Shown here: positions 54,341-64,000 of the stretch, piece by piece | How the letters are laid out: each line of letters opens with the position of its first letter | Position numbering within the stretch: position 1 is the stretch's first letter | Source: Phenylobacterium sp. | GTDB lineage: Bacteria > Pseudomonadota > Alphaproteobacteria > Caulobacterales > Caulobacteraceae | Assembly (NCBI RefSeq): GCF_013822795.1 | Contig: NZ_PNLB01000012.1 | Location: 80,557 to 144,556 of the forward strand | DNA length: 64,000 nucleotides | Reading direction: 5' to 3' | The notes under the pieces: generated by a model | Told to the model about the DNA's origin: nothing | What the model saw: the letters and a program-made list of their open reading frames with translations, nothing else | Databases searched by the model: none | Translations under genes and position numbers: made by a program

Positions 54341-55305
54341 GAGGCCTCGCCCAGCAGGACGAGGTCGGGCGCCGAGCGGTGGACGGCCAGCTTGCGCTCG
54401 TACTCCAGCGGGTCCTTGGGCCGGACCAGCGCCCCGGCCGGCGTGGCGTGCCAGTCGTGCAGCCGGGTCAGGAAGAAGCGCATGGCTGCGCCGTGGGCCA
54501 GGGCCGGCAGGGCGGCGCGCTCAGCGCTCGTCAGCGGGCGGTGGGCCTCATAGCCGGCGAGCATGGCGCGGGCGCTGGTGATGTTGAAGCTGCCGTCGGC
54601 CTCGAAGCACCAGGCGTTCAGGGCCACGGCGATGTCGTAGGCCAGGAAGTCGTTGCAGGCGAAGTAGAAGTCGATGGTCCCGGCGAACTTGCCGCCCGGA
54701 TGGAAGAAGACGTTGTCCGGGAAGTAGTCGGCGTGGATCACGCCGCTGGGCAGGTCCTTGGGCCAGGCGGCGGCGAGGCGCGCCAGGTCGCCGTCGATCA
54801 CCGCGGAGAGGCCCGGCTTCAGCGCCTCGGCCTGGGCCTTGAGCCCCGCGAACATCGGCGCCCAGGCGTCTTGGCCAAGGTCGTTGGCCCGGGTCATGGA
54901 AAAGCCGTCGGCGGCCAGGTGCAGGCGGGCCAGGCCCTCGCCGGCCTCGCGGCAGTGGGCGGCGGTCGGGCGGCGGACCGACAGGCCCGGCAGGAACGAG
55001 AAGATCGCGCAGGGCTTGCCGCGCACGTGCTTCAGCGCCTCGCCGGCCTTGTCGATCATCGGCGTGGCCGACGGATATCCGTGCTGGGCCAGCCAGCGGG
55101 TCAGGCCGAGGAAGAACGGCAGCTCGTCCTCGCGCACCCGCTTTTCGTAGACGGTGAGGATGAACTTCCCGGCCTCGGTCTCGAGCAGGAAGTTCGAGTT
55201 CTCGACGCCTTCGGCGATGCCCTTGAACGACACGGGGGCGCCGAGGTCGAAGTCGGAGAGGAGCGCGTTCAGCTCCTCGTCGGTGATGTCGGTGTAAACG
55301 GCCAT
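54337..55305 (-). CDS. thrB: homoserine kinase
   Basis: A 322-aa kinase of the APH-like fold form found in alphaproteobacteria. It phosphorylates homoserine ahead of ThrC. Motifs: [19 protein letters not shown] at the start, [35 protein letters not shown] (catalytic loop HxDxxxxN), and [26 protein letters not shown]. The start is 34 bases after the ispH stop. ThrC is encoded 30 kb away behind the oxidase operon. Confidence 0.95.
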   Translation of the reverse strand: MAVYTDITDEELNALLSDFDLGAPVSFKGIAEGVENSNFLLETEAGKFILTVYEKRVREDELPFFLGLTRWLAQHGYPSATPMIDKAGEALKHVRGKPCAIFSFLPGLSVRRPTAAHCREAGEGLARLHLAADGFSMTRANDLGQDAWAPMFAGLKAQAEALKPGLSAVIDGDLARLAAAWPKDLPSGVIHADYFPDNVFFHPGGKFAGTIDFYFACNDFLAYDIAVALNAWCFEADGSFNITSARAMLAGYEAHRPLTSAERAALPALAHGAAMRFFLTRLHDWHATPAGALVRPKDPLEYERKLAVHRSAPDLVLLGEAS

Positions 55306-55339
55306 GCTGGCGCGGAAGTGCGGGAGCGCGGGCCGCGCG

Positions 55340-56305
55340 TCAAGCGTCCGCTGTCAGCTTGCGCGGCAGCTTGAAGCTGACCGTCTCGCGGACGGTGTCG
55401 ACTTCCTCGACCGTGACGTCGAAGGCTTCGGCCAGGCGGTCGATCAGGCCCTGGACCAGCAGCTCGGGCGCCGAGGCCCCGGCGGTGACCCCGACGGTCG
55501 CCACGCCGTCCAGCCAGGAAAGGTCCAGCCCGCGGGCGTCGTCGATCAGGTAGGCGCCCTTGGCCCCCGAGCGCTTACCGACCTCGACCAGGCGCACCGA
55601 GTTGGAGGAGTTGGCCGAACCCAGCACCAGCAGCACCTCGGCGCGTTCCGAGATCGCCTTGACCGCCTCCTGGCGGTTGGTGGTGGCGTAGCAGATGTCT
55701 TCCTTGTGCGGGGCGGCGATGTCCGGGAACCGCTCGCGCAGGGCCGCGACGATCTCGGCGGTGTCGTCGACCGACAGGGTGGTCTGGGTGGCGAAGGCGA
55801 CGTTGGCCGGGTCGATCGGGTTGAAGGCGCGGGCGTCCTCGACCGTCTCGATCAGCTGAACGACGCCGTCGGGCAGTTGGCCCATGGTGCCGACGACCTC
55901 CGGGTGGCCGGCATGACCGATCAGCACGATCTCCTTGCCGGCGTCGTAGTGGCGCTGGGCCTCGACGTGGACCTTGGAGACCAGCGGGCAGGTGGCGTCG
56001 AGATAGAGCATCTGGCGGCCCTTGGCCTCGGCCGGCACCGACTTGGGCACGCCATGGGCCGAGAACACCACCGGGCGGTCGGTCGGGCACTCCGACAGTT
56101 CCTCGACGAACACCGCGCCGAGGTCTTTCAGCCGCTCGACCACGTGGCGGTTATGGACGATCTCGTGGCGCACATAGACCGGGGCCCCGTACTTCTCGAT
56201 GGCGCGCTCGACGATCTGGATCGCGCGGTCGACGCCGGCGCAGAAACCGCGCGGCGTGGCCAGCAGGACCGTGAGCGGGGGGCGAGGGCGGGGCTCTTGC
56301 AACAT
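55340..56305 (-). CDS. ispH: 4-hydroxy-3-methylbut-2-enyl diphosphate reductase
   Basis: A 321-aa 4Fe-4S enzyme for the last step of the MEP isoprenoid pathway, giving IPP and DMAPP. The three cluster cysteines lie in [32 protein letters not shown] and [24 protein letters not shown] and [15 protein letters not shown] bind the diphosphate. ATG 56305 ([10 protein letters not shown]) is preferred over an in-frame TTG nine bases earlier. Confidence 0.96.
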   Translation of the reverse strand: MLQEPRPRPPLTVLLATPRGFCAGVDRAIQIVERAIEKYGAPVYVRHEIVHNRHVVERLKDLGAVFVEELSECPTDRPVVFSAHGVPKSVPAEAKGRQMLYLDATCPLVSKVHVEAQRHYDAGKEIVLIGHAGHPEVVGTMGQLPDGVVQLIETVEDARAFNPIDPANVAFATQTTLSVDDTAEIVAALRERFPDIAAPHKEDICYATTNRQEAVKAISERAEVLLVLGSANSSNSVRLVEVGKRSGAKGAYLIDDARGLDLSWLDGVATVGVTAGASAPELLVQGLIDRLAEAFDVTVEEVDTVRETVSFKLPRKLTADA

Positions 56306-56434
56306 GGCCGGCAAGTTAGGCGTTCAAGCCCGTGTCCGCCAGCCGCGTTGCGGCCTCAATCGATAGCCATTACTAGGGACGATGCACGCGCACCGCCCCT
56401 GCGGCGGCGCGCCCCTCTGGTTTGGACGACCTTG

Positions 56435-57118
56435 ATGCGCCGCTCCCTGATGCTGCTTGCCGCCGGCCTGATCGTGGCCGGGTCCACGGTTCCTGAGCTG
56501 GCGCTCGCCCAACGCCGCGGCAACGACGAACAGCGTCAGCAGGAAGAAGCCTCCAAGAAGCGCAAGCGCGATTCGGAATGGAGCGACGTGCAGGCGCCGC
56601 TGCCGCAGCTGCGCAACGCCGGCCCGTGCCCGTATGTGAAGGTGCTCTACGACGCGGCTCGTTACGTCGAGTTCAAGGACAACCGCGAGGCGTCCTCGGC
56701 GGTCGGCTTCTCGGGCGAGATCCAGGGCATTTCGGCCGGCTGTCAGTACAAGGACGACGAGCCGATCAAGGTGACGATGGAAATCCTCTTCGAGCTGGGC
56801 AAGGGCCCGCTGGCCGAGGGTTCTACGAAGAACTACCGCTACTGGGTGGCGGTGACCAAGCGCGGCGAATCTGTGATCGCCAAGGAATACTTCGACCTGC
56901 CGATCAACTTCCCGACCGGCCAGGATCGCCTCTACGCCACCGAAACCATCAATCAGATCACCATTCCGCGCGCCACCATGACCACCAGCGGCGCCAATTT
57001 CGAAGTGCTGGTCGGTTTCGACGTCACGCCGCAGATGGCGGCCTTCAACCGTGACGGTAAGCGCTTCCGGCTCAACGCCGGGTCGGCCGTCGCCGGGAAC
57101 ACCAACGAAAAGAAATGA
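56435..57118 (+). CDS. secreted/periplasmic protein of unknown function, 227 aa
   Basis: The signal peptide is [27 protein letters not shown] basic/Gln-rich stretch ([20 protein letters not shown]) is followed by a globular domain with [36 protein letters not shown] and a beta-rich remainder ending [24 protein letters not shown]. Two cysteines could pair. I recognise it only as a type conserved in Caulobacteraceae. The stop overlaps the argS start (ATGA), so the two genes are translationally coupled. Confidence 0.78.
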   Translation: MRRSLMLLAAGLIVAGSTVPELALAQRRGNDEQRQQEEASKKRKRDSEWSDVQAPLPQLRNAGPCPYVKVLYDAARYVEFKDNREASSAVGFSGEIQGISAGCQYKDDEPIKVTMEILFELGKGPLAEGSTKNYRYWVAVTKRGESVIAKEYFDLPINFPTGQDRLYATETINQITIPRATMTTSGANFEVLVGFDVTPQMAAFNRDGKRFRLNAGSAVAGNTNEKK

Positions 57119-58950
57119 GCGACCTGAAAAGGGGCCTGAGCGAAGCGGTCGCCGCCGCTTTCGCCGCGGCGGGACTGCCGGCCGAACTCGGCCGGGTGAC
57201 GCCGTCTGACCGGCCCGACCTGGCGGACTTCCAATGCAATGGGGCCTTGCCCGCAGCCAAGGTGGCCAAGCGCGACCCGCGCGAGATCGCCGCCGAGGTG
57301 GTGGCGAACCTGACCGGTGACCCGCGCCTGGCGTCGGTCGAGGCCGCGGGCCTCGGCTTCATCAACATGCGTGTCAGCGACCAGGCCCTGTCGGCCCGCG
57401 CCGCCGAGATCGCCGCCGACCCGCGCCTGGGCGCGCAGGCGGTGGAGACCGCGCGCAAGGTGATGATCGACTACGGCGGGCCGAACGTGGCCAAGCCGAT
57501 GCACGTCGGTCACCTGCGCTCGTCGATCATCGGCGAATCGCTCAAGCGCATCTACCGGTTCCGAGGCGACACCGTGCTGGGCGACGCCCACTTCGGCGAC
57601 TGGGGCTACCAGATGGGGCTGCTCATCGGGGCGGTCACCGACGAGGATGCGTCGATCGCTGCGCTCGTCGAGCAACTGAACGCCAAGGGAGAGGTCAGCG
57701 ACGCCGATGAGGCGGCGGCCTTCGCTCTGTTCGACGCGAAGGTCAGCCTGGCCGACCTCGACCGGCTCTATCCGCTGGCCGCGGCCCGCGGGAAGACCGA
57801 GCCGGATTATCGCGACCGGGCCCGCAAGCTGACCGCCGAATTACAGGCGCGCCGGGCCGGCTACTTCCTGCTCTGGCGCCACTTCGCCAAGGTGACCAAG
57901 GTCGCCCTGGAGCGAGACTTCCACGCCCTGGGCGTCGATTTCGACCTGTGGAAGGGCGAGAGCGACGTCGACGAGCTGATCAAGCCGATGGTCGAGGACC
58001 TGGAGGCCAAGGGCCTGCTGGTCGAGGACCAGGGCGCGCGGATCGTGCATGTGGCCGGTCCGAACGAGACCAAGAAGAAGAAGCTGCCGGACGGCTCGGT
58101 GGTCGTGGTCCCGAGCCCCGACCCGCTGCTGGTGGTCTCGTCCGAAGGCTCGGCCATGTACGGCACGACCGACCTGGCGACGATTCTCGACCGCAAGCAG
58201 AGCTTCGGCCCGGACCACGTGCTCTACGCCGTGGACCAGCGTCAGGCCGACCATTTCGAGATCGTGTTCCGCGCCGCCTACCTGGCCGGCTACGCCGAGA
58301 AGGGCAGCCTGGAGCACGTCGGCTTCGGGACCATGAACGGGACCGACGGCAAGCCGTTCAAGACCCGCGAAGGCGGCGTTCTGAAGCTGAACGACATGAT
58401 CGTCATGACCCGCGACAAGGCGCGCGAGCGCCTGCACGAGGCGGGCCTGGGCGCCGAGCTCGATCCCGACACCTTCGAGGACACCGCCCACAAGGTGGCG
58501 GTCGCGGCGCTGAAGTTCGCCGACCTGCAGAACTTCCGCGGCACGTCCTACGTCTTCGATCTCGACCGCTTCTCCAGCTTCGAGGGCAAGACCGGACCGT
58601 ACCTGCTGTACCAGGCGGTGCGGGTGAAGTCGGTGTTGCGCAAGGCGCAGGCCGAGGGCGCCGAGCCGGGGCCGATCGTGGTCGCCGAACCGGCCGAGCG
58701 CGACCTGGTGTTGCTGCTCGACGCCTACGACCAGGCGCTGATCGACGCCTACGACAAGAAGGCCCCGAACTTCATCGCCGAGCACGCCTACAAGCTGGCC
58801 CAGGCGTTCTCGAAGTTCTACGCCGCCTGTCCGATCCTCAGCGCCGAACCGGCGGTGAAGGCCTCGCGCCTGGCCCTGGCGCAGACCACCCTGCGCCAGT
58901 TGGAGCAGGCGCTGGACCTGCTGGGCATCGCCGCGACCGACCGGATGTAG
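57115..58950 (+). CDS. argS: arginyl-tRNA synthetase
   Basis: A 611-aa class I synthetase. The HIGH motif is HVGH in [22 protein letters not shown]; the N-terminal Arg-tRNA domain and a long insertion precede [13 protein letters not shown] and the helical anticodon-binding domain ([20 protein letters not shown]) that ends with [21 protein letters not shown] holds the KMSKS-like loop, which is degenerate in many ArgS proteins. ATG 57115 overlaps the upstream stop by four bases. Confidence 0.96.
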   Translation: MSDLKRGLSEAVAAAFAAAGLPAELGRVTPSDRPDLADFQCNGALPAAKVAKRDPREIAAEVVANLTGDPRLASVEAAGLGFINMRVSDQALSARAAEIAADPRLGAQAVETARKVMIDYGGPNVAKPMHVGHLRSSIIGESLKRIYRFRGDTVLGDAHFGDWGYQMGLLIGAVTDEDASIAALVEQLNAKGEVSDADEAAAFALFDAKVSLADLDRLYPLAAARGKTEPDYRDRARKLTAELQARRAGYFLLWRHFAKVTKVALERDFHALGVDFDLWKGESDVDELIKPMVEDLEAKGLLVEDQGARIVHVAGPNETKKKKLPDGSVVVVPSPDPLLVVSSEGSAMYGTTDLATILDRKQSFGPDHVLYAVDQRQADHFEIVFRAAYLAGYAEKGSLEHVGFGTMNGTDGKPFKTREGGVLKLNDMIVMTRDKARERLHEAGLGAELDPDTFEDTAHKVAVAALKFADLQNFRGTSYVFDLDRFSSFEGKTGPYLLYQAVRVKSVLRKAQAEGAEPGPIVVAEPAERDLVLLLDAYDQALIDAYDKKAPNFIAEHAYKLAQAFSKFYAACPILSAEPAVKASRLALAQTTLRQLEQALDLLGIAATDRM

Positions 58951-58965
58951 GTTCGGCTGGGGCGT

Positions 58966-59316
58966 TCAGGCGTCCCAGGCCTGCACTGTGACCTGGTTGC
59001 GGATCCGGCCGTGGTCGAGGTCGAGCATCGCGGTGCAGAACACCTTGGTCCCGTCCGGGTAGGCGCAGGATTCACTGAACGCCATGTGCGCGTCGTCGGC
59101 GACGGCCGACTCCAGCTTGTGGGTCATCGCCCGGCCGCAGACGTCCTCGTAGTAGCGGGCGATCTGGTCCTTGCCGCGCAGCTCCATCGGGGCGCTGGGG
59201 GTGTGGTCGCGGTCGATGATCTGGATGACCGCATCGTCGACATAGAAGCCGATCAGGGCCGAGGCGTCGCGGCCTTCGAGCGCGTGCTTCAGGGACTTTG
59301 GGGTGATTGAGGGCAT
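58966..59316 (-). CDS. NTF2-like (SnoaL) domain protein, 116 aa
   Basis: A small cone-shaped-fold protein. LKHALEGRDASALIGFYVDDAVIQII, PMELRGKDQIARYYEDVCGRAMTHKL and CTAMLDLDHGRIRNQVTVQAW fit SnoaL-like nuclear transport factor 2 domains, which bind or turn over small ligands. It converges on argS and lies upstream of the riboswitch region on the opposite strand. The role cannot be inferred. Confidence 0.82.
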   Translation of the reverse strand: MPSITPKSLKHALEGRDASALIGFYVDDAVIQIIDRDHTPSAPMELRGKDQIARYYEDVCGRAMTHKLESAVADDAHMAFSESCAYPDGTKVFCTAMLDLDHGRIRNQVTVQAWDA

Positions 59317-59487
59317 GGCGCCGTCTCCGCCAGACGGGTCCCGCGGCCGAGGCGGTCGCTGTTATGCCTGGCGAAAGAAACTTACCACGCGGCGGCCCGC
59401 GCGGCGACGCCGGCGCGCAGATCGTCACAAGCGCTCGCCCGGCGGCGCGTGGCGCATTGACTCCCATTCGGTGATCGAAGAGTTATG

Positions 59488-59680
59488 CGGCGACTCTCGC
59501 GGGAGAGATCGGGCCTTTCGGGGTCCGGAGCCGAAGGCGCAACCGCCCCGGAAACGCTCAGGCAAAAGGACCGCGCGAGCTGATGCACGCTGGAAAGTAG
59601 CGCCGGGAAACCGGGGCTCGCCGAAGGAGCAAGGGACCGCCTGGTCCTGAAATCTCTCAGGCTCAGGGACAGCGGGGGCG
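59488..59680 (+). promoter_or_regulatory. tandem glycine riboswitch upstream of the gcv operon
   Basis: Two glycine-aptamer-like units lie head to tail. The first, about 59491-59580, contains GCGGGAGAGA, GCCGAAGGCGCAACCGCCC and AACGCTCAGGCAAAAGGACC. The second, about 59587-59677, has the linker GCTGGAAAGTAGCGCC, GCCGAAGGAGCAA and TCTCTCAGGCTCAGGGACAGC. These blocks are the hallmark of glycine riboswitches. A short G-C hairpin plus T-run (GAGGGC-ATG-GCCCTT, 59691-59707) follows and may be part of the expression platform. TTGACTC at 59457 could be the -35. Glycine should switch the cleavage operon on. Confidence 0.93.
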
Positions 59681-59740
59681 CGAACGTCGCGAGGGCATGG
59701 CCCTTTTGCGCGCTCGCGAAGTCATCAGCCGGAGTCCGCC

Positions 59741-60853
59741 GTGTCAGACGAGAACTTGAAGACCACCCCGCTCAACGCCGCGCACATCGCCGCGGGCGCC
59801 CGCATGGTGCCGTTCGCCGGCTATTCCATGCCGGTGCAGTACAAGGACGGCGTGCTGAAAGAGCATCTCTGGACCCGCGAGAATGCCGGCCTGTTCGATG
59901 TCTCTCACATGGGCCAGGCGCGGCTGCGCGGCGTCTCGCCGCTGTCGGCCTTCGAGGAGGTCACTCCCGGCGACTTCATCGGCCTGAAGCCCGGCAAGCA
60001 GCGCTACTCGGTGCTGCTGAACAAGAAGGGCGGCATCATCGACGACCTGATGGCCGCGCGTCCGGACGACGACGGCCTGTTCGTGGTGGTCAACGGCGCC
60101 TGCAAGGACAACGACTTCAAGGTCATCGACGACGAACTGGCCGGTCAGGTGCGCATCGAGCGCCTGGAGGACCGCGCGCTGCTGGCGCTGCAGGGTCCGA
60201 AGGCCGCCGAGGTACTGGCCCAGCATGCGCCGGACGCCGCCGGCATGGTGTTCATGGACGCCCGCGCGATCACCGCCTTCGGGACCGACGCCATCGTCTC
60301 GCGCTCGGGCTATACCGGCGAGGACGGCTACGAGATTTCGATCCCCGCCTCGGAGGCCGAGCGGGTCTGGAACACGCTGCTGGCCGACGAGCGCGTGAAG
60401 CCGATCGGCCTGGGCGCCCGCGACAGCCTGCGCCTGGAAGCCGGCTTGCCGCTCTATGGCCACGACGTCGACGAGACCGTCAGCCCGGTCGAGGCGGACC
60501 TGGCGTTCTCGGTGTCGAAGAAGCGCCGCGACGCCCGCGACTTCCCAGGCGCCTCGCGCATCGCCAAGGAGCTGGCCGAGGGCGTCACCCGCAAGCGCGT
60601 GGGGTTCGTCGTGCTGGAAGGCGCGCCGGCCCGCGAGGGCGCGGAGATCGCCGACGAAGAAGGCAATGTGATTGGCGTTGTCACGTCGGGCGGCTTTTCG
60701 CCTAGCCTCGGCAAGCCGATCGGCATGGGCTTCGTCCCGCCGGCCTACGCCGAGCTCGGTTCAAAGCTGAAAGTCATTGTGCGGGGCAAGGCCCAGACCG
60801 CCGAGGTCACGGCCATGCCCTTCGTTCCCCATCGTTACGTCCGCAAGCTCTGA
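59741..60853 (+). CDS. gcvT: glycine cleavage system T-protein (aminomethyltransferase)
   Basis: A 370-aa enzyme that releases ammonia and passes the methylene group from the H-protein-bound intermediate to tetrahydrofolate. It has [29 protein letters not shown] at the start, [41 protein letters not shown] and [19 protein letters not shown]. It starts at GTG 59741 behind GGAG, in the leader governed by the glycine riboswitch. Confidence 0.97.
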   Translation: MSDENLKTTPLNAAHIAAGARMVPFAGYSMPVQYKDGVLKEHLWTRENAGLFDVSHMGQARLRGVSPLSAFEEVTPGDFIGLKPGKQRYSVLLNKKGGIIDDLMAARPDDDGLFVVVNGACKDNDFKVIDDELAGQVRIERLEDRALLALQGPKAAEVLAQHAPDAAGMVFMDARAITAFGTDAIVSRSGYTGEDGYEISIPASEAERVWNTLLADERVKPIGLGARDSLRLEAGLPLYGHDVDETVSPVEADLAFSVSKKRRDARDFPGASRIAKELAEGVTRKRVGFVVLEGAPAREGAEIADEEGNVIGVVTSGGFSPSLGKPIGMGFVPPAYAELGSKLKVIVRGKAQTAEVTAMPFVPHRYVRKL

Positions 60854-60866
60854 GAGAGGGCCCTTT

Positions 60867-61232
60867 ATGCGTTTCACCAAGGATCATGAGTGGGTCGTCG
60901 TCGAGGGCGACGTCGCGACCATCGGCATCACCGCCTACGCCGCCGAACAGCTGGGCGACGTCGTGTTCGTCGAGGTCCCGGAAGCGGGCAAGTCGGTCAA
61001 GGCCGGCGACAACCTGGCCGTGGTCGAGAGCGTGAAGGCGGCGTCTGACGTCTACGCCCCGATCTCGGGCGAGGTCGTCGAAGGCAACGCCGCGCTCGGC
61101 GATGCGCCGGAGACGGTCAACGACCAGCCGGAAGGCCTGGGGTGGTTCGCCAAGATCAAGGTCGCCAACCCGGCCGAGGTCGAGGCGCTGATGGACCGCG
61201 CCGCCTACGAAGACTTCCTGGGCACGCTGTAA
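60867..61232 (+). CDS. gcvH: glycine cleavage system H-protein
   Basis: A 121-aa lipoyl carrier. The lipoylated lysine is Lys57 in [53 protein letters not shown] is the usual N-terminus. ATG 60867 was chosen over in-frame extensions into the gcvT end. It shuttles the aminomethyl intermediate between GcvP, GcvT and lipoamide dehydrogenase. 13 bases separate it from gcvT. Confidence 0.97.
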   Translation: MRFTKDHEWVVVEGDVATIGITAYAAEQLGDVVFVEVPEAGKSVKAGDNLAVVESVKAASDVYAPISGEVVEGNAALGDAPETVNDQPEGLGWFAKIKVANPAEVEALMDRAAYEDFLGTL

Positions 61233-61249
61233 GCCCGAACCATCCTTCG

Positions 61250-61297
61250 CCCCGGCGCAAGCCGGGGCCCACGCCGACGCGCCGCTCGCAGGAGCGG
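61250..61297 (+). promoter_or_regulatory. two hairpins between gcvH and gcvPA
   Basis: CCCCGGC (61250-61256), GCAA, GCCGGGG (61261-61267), and CCGCTC (61282-61287), GCAG, GAGCGG (61292-61297). Both have stable stems and neither has a following T-run, so they may tune mRNA stability or the gcvPA:gcvH ratio rather than end transcription. Confidence 0.45.
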
Positions 61298-61311
61298 GGA
61301 GTGACGAGACG

Positions 61312-62655
61312 ATGAGATACCTGCCCCTTTCTCCGGCCGACCGTGCGCAGATGCTGGCGACCATCGGCGCGGCGTCGATCGACGACCTGTTCGTCGACGT
61401 GCCGCAGGCGGCCCGCAAGGCCGAGCTGTTCGACCTGCCGCTGCACGCCGGCGAGCTGGAGGTCGAGCGCGAGCTGGCCGGGCTGGCGGCGATGAACCGT
61501 CCGGCCGGGGCAGGGCCGTTCTTCTGCGGGGCAGGGGCCTATAAGCACCATGTCCCGGCGACGGTGGATCACATCATCCAGCGCTCGGAGTTCCTGACCA
61601 GCTACACGCCCTATCAGCCGGAAATCGCGCAGGGCACGCTGCAGGTGCTGTTCGAGTTCCAGACCCAGGTCGCGGCCCTGACCGGGCTCGAGGTGGCCAA
61701 CGCCTCAATGTACGACGGCTCCACGGCCTGCGCCGAGGCGGTGATGATGGCCCAGCGCGTCACCCGCCGGAAGAAGGCGGTGCTGTCGGGCGGCCTGCAT
61801 CCGCACTACGCGGCGACCACCCAGACCATCGCTCATGCCGAGGGCATGGACATCGTGCGTCAGGCCGCGGCGATCGACGCTGAAGCCGCGGTGCTTGAGG
61901 CGATCGACAGCGACACCGCCGCGGTGGTCGTGCAGACCCCCAACGTCTTCGGCGTCGTTACGGACGTCACGAAGATCGCACAGGCGGCCCACGCGGCCGG
62001 CGCGCTGCTGATCGTGGTGACGACGGAAGCCGTCTCCTACGGCCTGCTGAAGTCGCCGGGCGAGATGGGCGCCGACATCGCCGTGGCCGAAGGCCAGTCG
62101 ATCGGCAACGGCCTGAACTTCGGCGGTCCCTATGTCGGCCTCTTCGCCTGCCGCGAGAAGCTGGTGCGGCAGATGCCGGGCCGGCTCTGCGGCGAGACGC
62201 TCGACGCCGAGGGCCGCCGCGGCTTCGTGCTGACGCTGTCGACCCGCGAGCAGCACATCCGCCGCGAGAAGGCGACGTCGAACATCTGCACCAACTCGGG
62301 GCTCTGCGCCCTGGCCTTCACCATCCACCTGTCGCTGCTGGGCGAAACGGGTCTGCGCCAACTGGCGGCGCTGAACCACGCCAAGGCCCGCGAGCTGCGC
62401 GACGCGCTGGCCGCCGTGCCGGGCGTCGAAGTGCTGACCCCGCGGTTCTTCAACGAGTTCGCGATCCGCCTGAAGGGCGACGCGGCCGCCGCCGTCGACG
62501 CCCTGCTGGCCGACGGCGTCGTCGCCGGCGTGCCGTTCTCGCGGCTCGACCCGGGCGCCGGCATGGACGATGTCCTGCTGGTCGCCGCGACCGAGACCAC
62601 CACCACCCAGGACATCCAGATCTTCGCCCAGGCGCTCGCCGGGAGGACCGCGTAA
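61312..62655 (+). CDS. gcvPA: glycine dehydrogenase (decarboxylating) subunit 1
   Basis: A 447-aa subunit of the split P-protein. [31 protein letters not shown] at the start, [74 protein letters not shown], and a FNEFAIRL block match GcvPA. It lacks the PLP lysine, which sits in subunit 2. It decarboxylates glycine with the second subunit. Its stop (TAA) shares one base with the gcvPB start. Confidence 0.97.
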   Translation: MRYLPLSPADRAQMLATIGAASIDDLFVDVPQAARKAELFDLPLHAGELEVERELAGLAAMNRPAGAGPFFCGAGAYKHHVPATVDHIIQRSEFLTSYTPYQPEIAQGTLQVLFEFQTQVAALTGLEVANASMYDGSTACAEAVMMAQRVTRRKKAVLSGGLHPHYAATTQTIAHAEGMDIVRQAAAIDAEAAVLEAIDSDTAAVVVQTPNVFGVVTDVTKIAQAAHAAGALLIVVTTEAVSYGLLKSPGEMGADIAVAEGQSIGNGLNFGGPYVGLFACREKLVRQMPGRLCGETLDAEGRRGFVLTLSTREQHIRREKATSNICTNSGLCALAFTIHLSLLGETGLRQLAALNHAKARELRDALAAVPGVEVLTPRFFNEFAIRLKGDAAAAVDALLADGVVAGVPFSRLDPGAGMDDVLLVAATETTTTQDIQIFAQALAGRTA

Positions 62656-64000
62656 TGACCATGCTGAACGTTGGCCGTCCGACCCGTCCGGAAGGCGCCG
62701 CCGAATCGACCGGCCATACCTCGCTGACCGGCGGCCGCGGGCTGCTGCAGGACGAGGCGCTGATCTTCGAACTGGGCGGCTGGGACAAGACCGGCGTCGA
62801 TCTGGCCCCGGCGGCGCAGGACGCCTCGGACCTGGGCGACCTGGTGCGCGCCGCGCCGATCGGCCTGCCGGGGCTTTCCGAGCCTGAAGCGATGCGCCAC
62901 TACGTGCGCCTCAGCCAAAAGAACCACGCCATCGACCTGGCGCTCTATCCGTTGGGTTCGTGCACGATGAAGCACAACCCGCGCCTGAACGAGAAGATGG
63001 CGCGGCTGGCCGGCTTTGCCGACCTGCATCCGCTGGCCCCCCAGGCCACGGTCCAGGGCGCGCTGGCGCTGATGGACCGCCTGGCCCACTGGCTGAAGAC
63101 CCTGACCGGCATGCCGGCGGTGGCGCTGTCGCCGAAGGCCGGCGCCCACGGCGAGCTTTGCGGCCTGCTGGCCATCAAGGCCGCGCATGAGGCGAACGGG
63201 CAGGGACATCGCCGCACCGTGCTGGTGCCGACCTCGGCCCACGGCACCAACCCGGCCACCGCCGCCTTCGTCGGCTATTCGGTGGTCGAGATCGCCCAGA
63301 CCGACGACGGCCGGGTCGACACCGCCGACCTGGCGGCCAAGCTGTCGCCGGACGTGGCCGCGATCATGGTTACCAACCCCAACACCTGCGGCCTGTTCGA
63401 GCGCGACATCCTGGAGATCTCGCGCCTGACCCACGAGGCCGGGGCCTACTTCTACTGCGACGGCGCCAACTTCAACGCCATCGTCGGCCGGGTGCGCCCG
63501 GGCGACCTGGGCGTCGACGCCATGCACATCAACCTGCACAAGACCTTCTCGACGCCGCACGGCGGCGGCGGGCCGGGCGCAGGTCCGGTGGTGCTGTCAG
63601 CCGCGCTGGCGGCCCACGCGCCGGCCCCGTGGGTGGTCGCGGGCGAGGACGGCTTCAAGCTGGTCGAGGAGACCATCGACGAGGCCGCCCAGGGCTTTGG
63701 CCGCATGAGCGCGTTCCACGGCCAGATGGGCATGTTCGTCCGCGCCTACGCCTACATGGTCAGCCACGGGACCGACGGTCTGCGCCAGGTGGCCGAGGAC
63801 GCGGTGCTGAACGCCAACTACATCAAGGCCCGGCTCTCGCCGGTGATGAGCCCGGCCTTCCCGGAAGGTCCGTGCATGCACGAGGCGCTGTTCGACGACG
63901 CCTGGCTGGACGGCACCGGCGTGACCACCCTCGACTTCGCCAAGGCGATGATCGACGAGGGCTTCCATCCGATGACCATGTACTTCCCGCTGGTCGTCCA
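62655..64000 (+). CDS. gcvPB: glycine dehydrogenase (decarboxylating) subunit 2, cut by window end
   Basis: From ATG 62655 (a second ATG follows two codons later) the frame is open to base 64000, about 448 of the ~520 residues expected. ALYPLGSCTMKHNPRLNEKMARL is the family's hallmark, TSAHGTNPATAAFVGY and TNPNTCGLFE follow, and MHINLHKTFSTPHGGGGPGAGPV holds the PLP-binding lysine. The start overlaps the gcvPA stop by one base, so the two subunits are co-translated. The last ~70 residues lie beyond the window. Confidence 0.95.
   Translation, partial: MTMLNVGRPTRPEGAAESTGHTSLTGGRGLLQDEALIFELGGWDKTGVDLAPAAQDASDLGDLVRAAPIGLPGLSEPEAMRHYVRLSQKNHAIDLALYPLGSCTMKHNPRLNEKMARLAGFADLHPLAPQATVQGALALMDRLAHWLKTLTGMPAVALSPKAGAHGELCGLLAIKAAHEANGQGHRRTVLVPTSAHGTNPATAAFVGYSVVEIAQTDDGRVDTADLAAKLSPDVAAIMVTNPNTCGLFERDILEISRLTHEAGAYFYCDGANFNAIVGRVRPGDLGVDAMHINLHKTFSTPHGGGGPGAGPVVLSAALAAHAPAPWVVAGEDGFKLVEETIDEAAQGFGRMSAFHGQMGMFVRAYAYMVSHGTDGLRQVAEDAVLNANYIKARLSPVMSPAFPEGPCMHEALFDDAWLDGTGVTTLDFAKAMIDEGFHPMTMYFPLVV

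Overview
The window is high-GC, densely packed alphaproteobacterial chromosome, most like Caulobacteraceae (Caulobacter/Phenylobacterium type). Three things point there. The aa3 oxidase cluster has the order ctaC-ctaD-ctaB-small coxF-like gene-ctaG-ctaE-DUF983-SURF1-thrC-M16 peptidase. There are TIGR02301-type and YbjN-type secreted proteins. Several putative promoters resemble the Caulobacter housekeeping form (TTGAYGS, 10-14 nt, GCTANAWC). I see no rRNA, tRNA, insertion sequence or CRISPR array.

Layout. 1-8.2 kb: the 5' part of ubiA, a strong-RBS micro-ORF, a SAM methyltransferase, a translationally coupled pair of ABC half-exporters, an FkbM-like methyltransferase, and a ppk2-ycaQ pair on the minus strand. 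8.2-17 kb: rsmE, gshA, a GFA-family enzyme, a DUF427 protein, a POT peptide transporter, a TonB-dependent receptor and tldD. 17-27 kb: the cytochrome c oxidase operon with its assembly factors (heme O synthase, CtaG, SURF1), running into threonine synthase, an M16 protease and a GNAT enzyme. 27-34.5 kb: a GGDEF-EAL protein, YqgE, a Prx5 peroxiredoxin, two back-to-back palindromic repeats, an acyl-CoA dehydrogenase, a cytochrome b561-YceI fusion and an overlapping Sua5.

34.5-36.7 kb is the one accessory-looking segment. By eye it is lower in G+C. It holds a truncated phage-type gene, a GhoS-like (DUF2622) small protein behind a long stem-loop, an unrecognised 133-aa protein with a possible leaderless promoter, and a two-domain protein with a DUF6998-like, nuclease-like C-terminus. 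This is the best place to look for something undescribed.

36.9-53.8 kb: metabolic and redox genes (dienelactone hydrolase-like, beta-lactamase-fold hydrolase, nitrilase-family, FAD-linked D-2-hydroxyacid dehydrogenase, YaaA, two SDRs, GST, nitronate monooxygenase, WrbA and pirin with a divergent LysR regulator, SPFH/NfeD pair, MarR regulator). 53.9-59.3 kb: rnhA-thrB-ispH on the minus strand, then a secreted Caulobacteraceae-type protein coupled to argS. 59.5-64 kb: a tandem glycine riboswitch followed by gcvT-gcvH-gcvPA-gcvPB, the last running off the window.

Most of the window is core genome. Two genes, ubiA at the left edge and gcvPB at the right edge, are incomplete. Domain and family names rest on motif recognition by eye; no database search was run.
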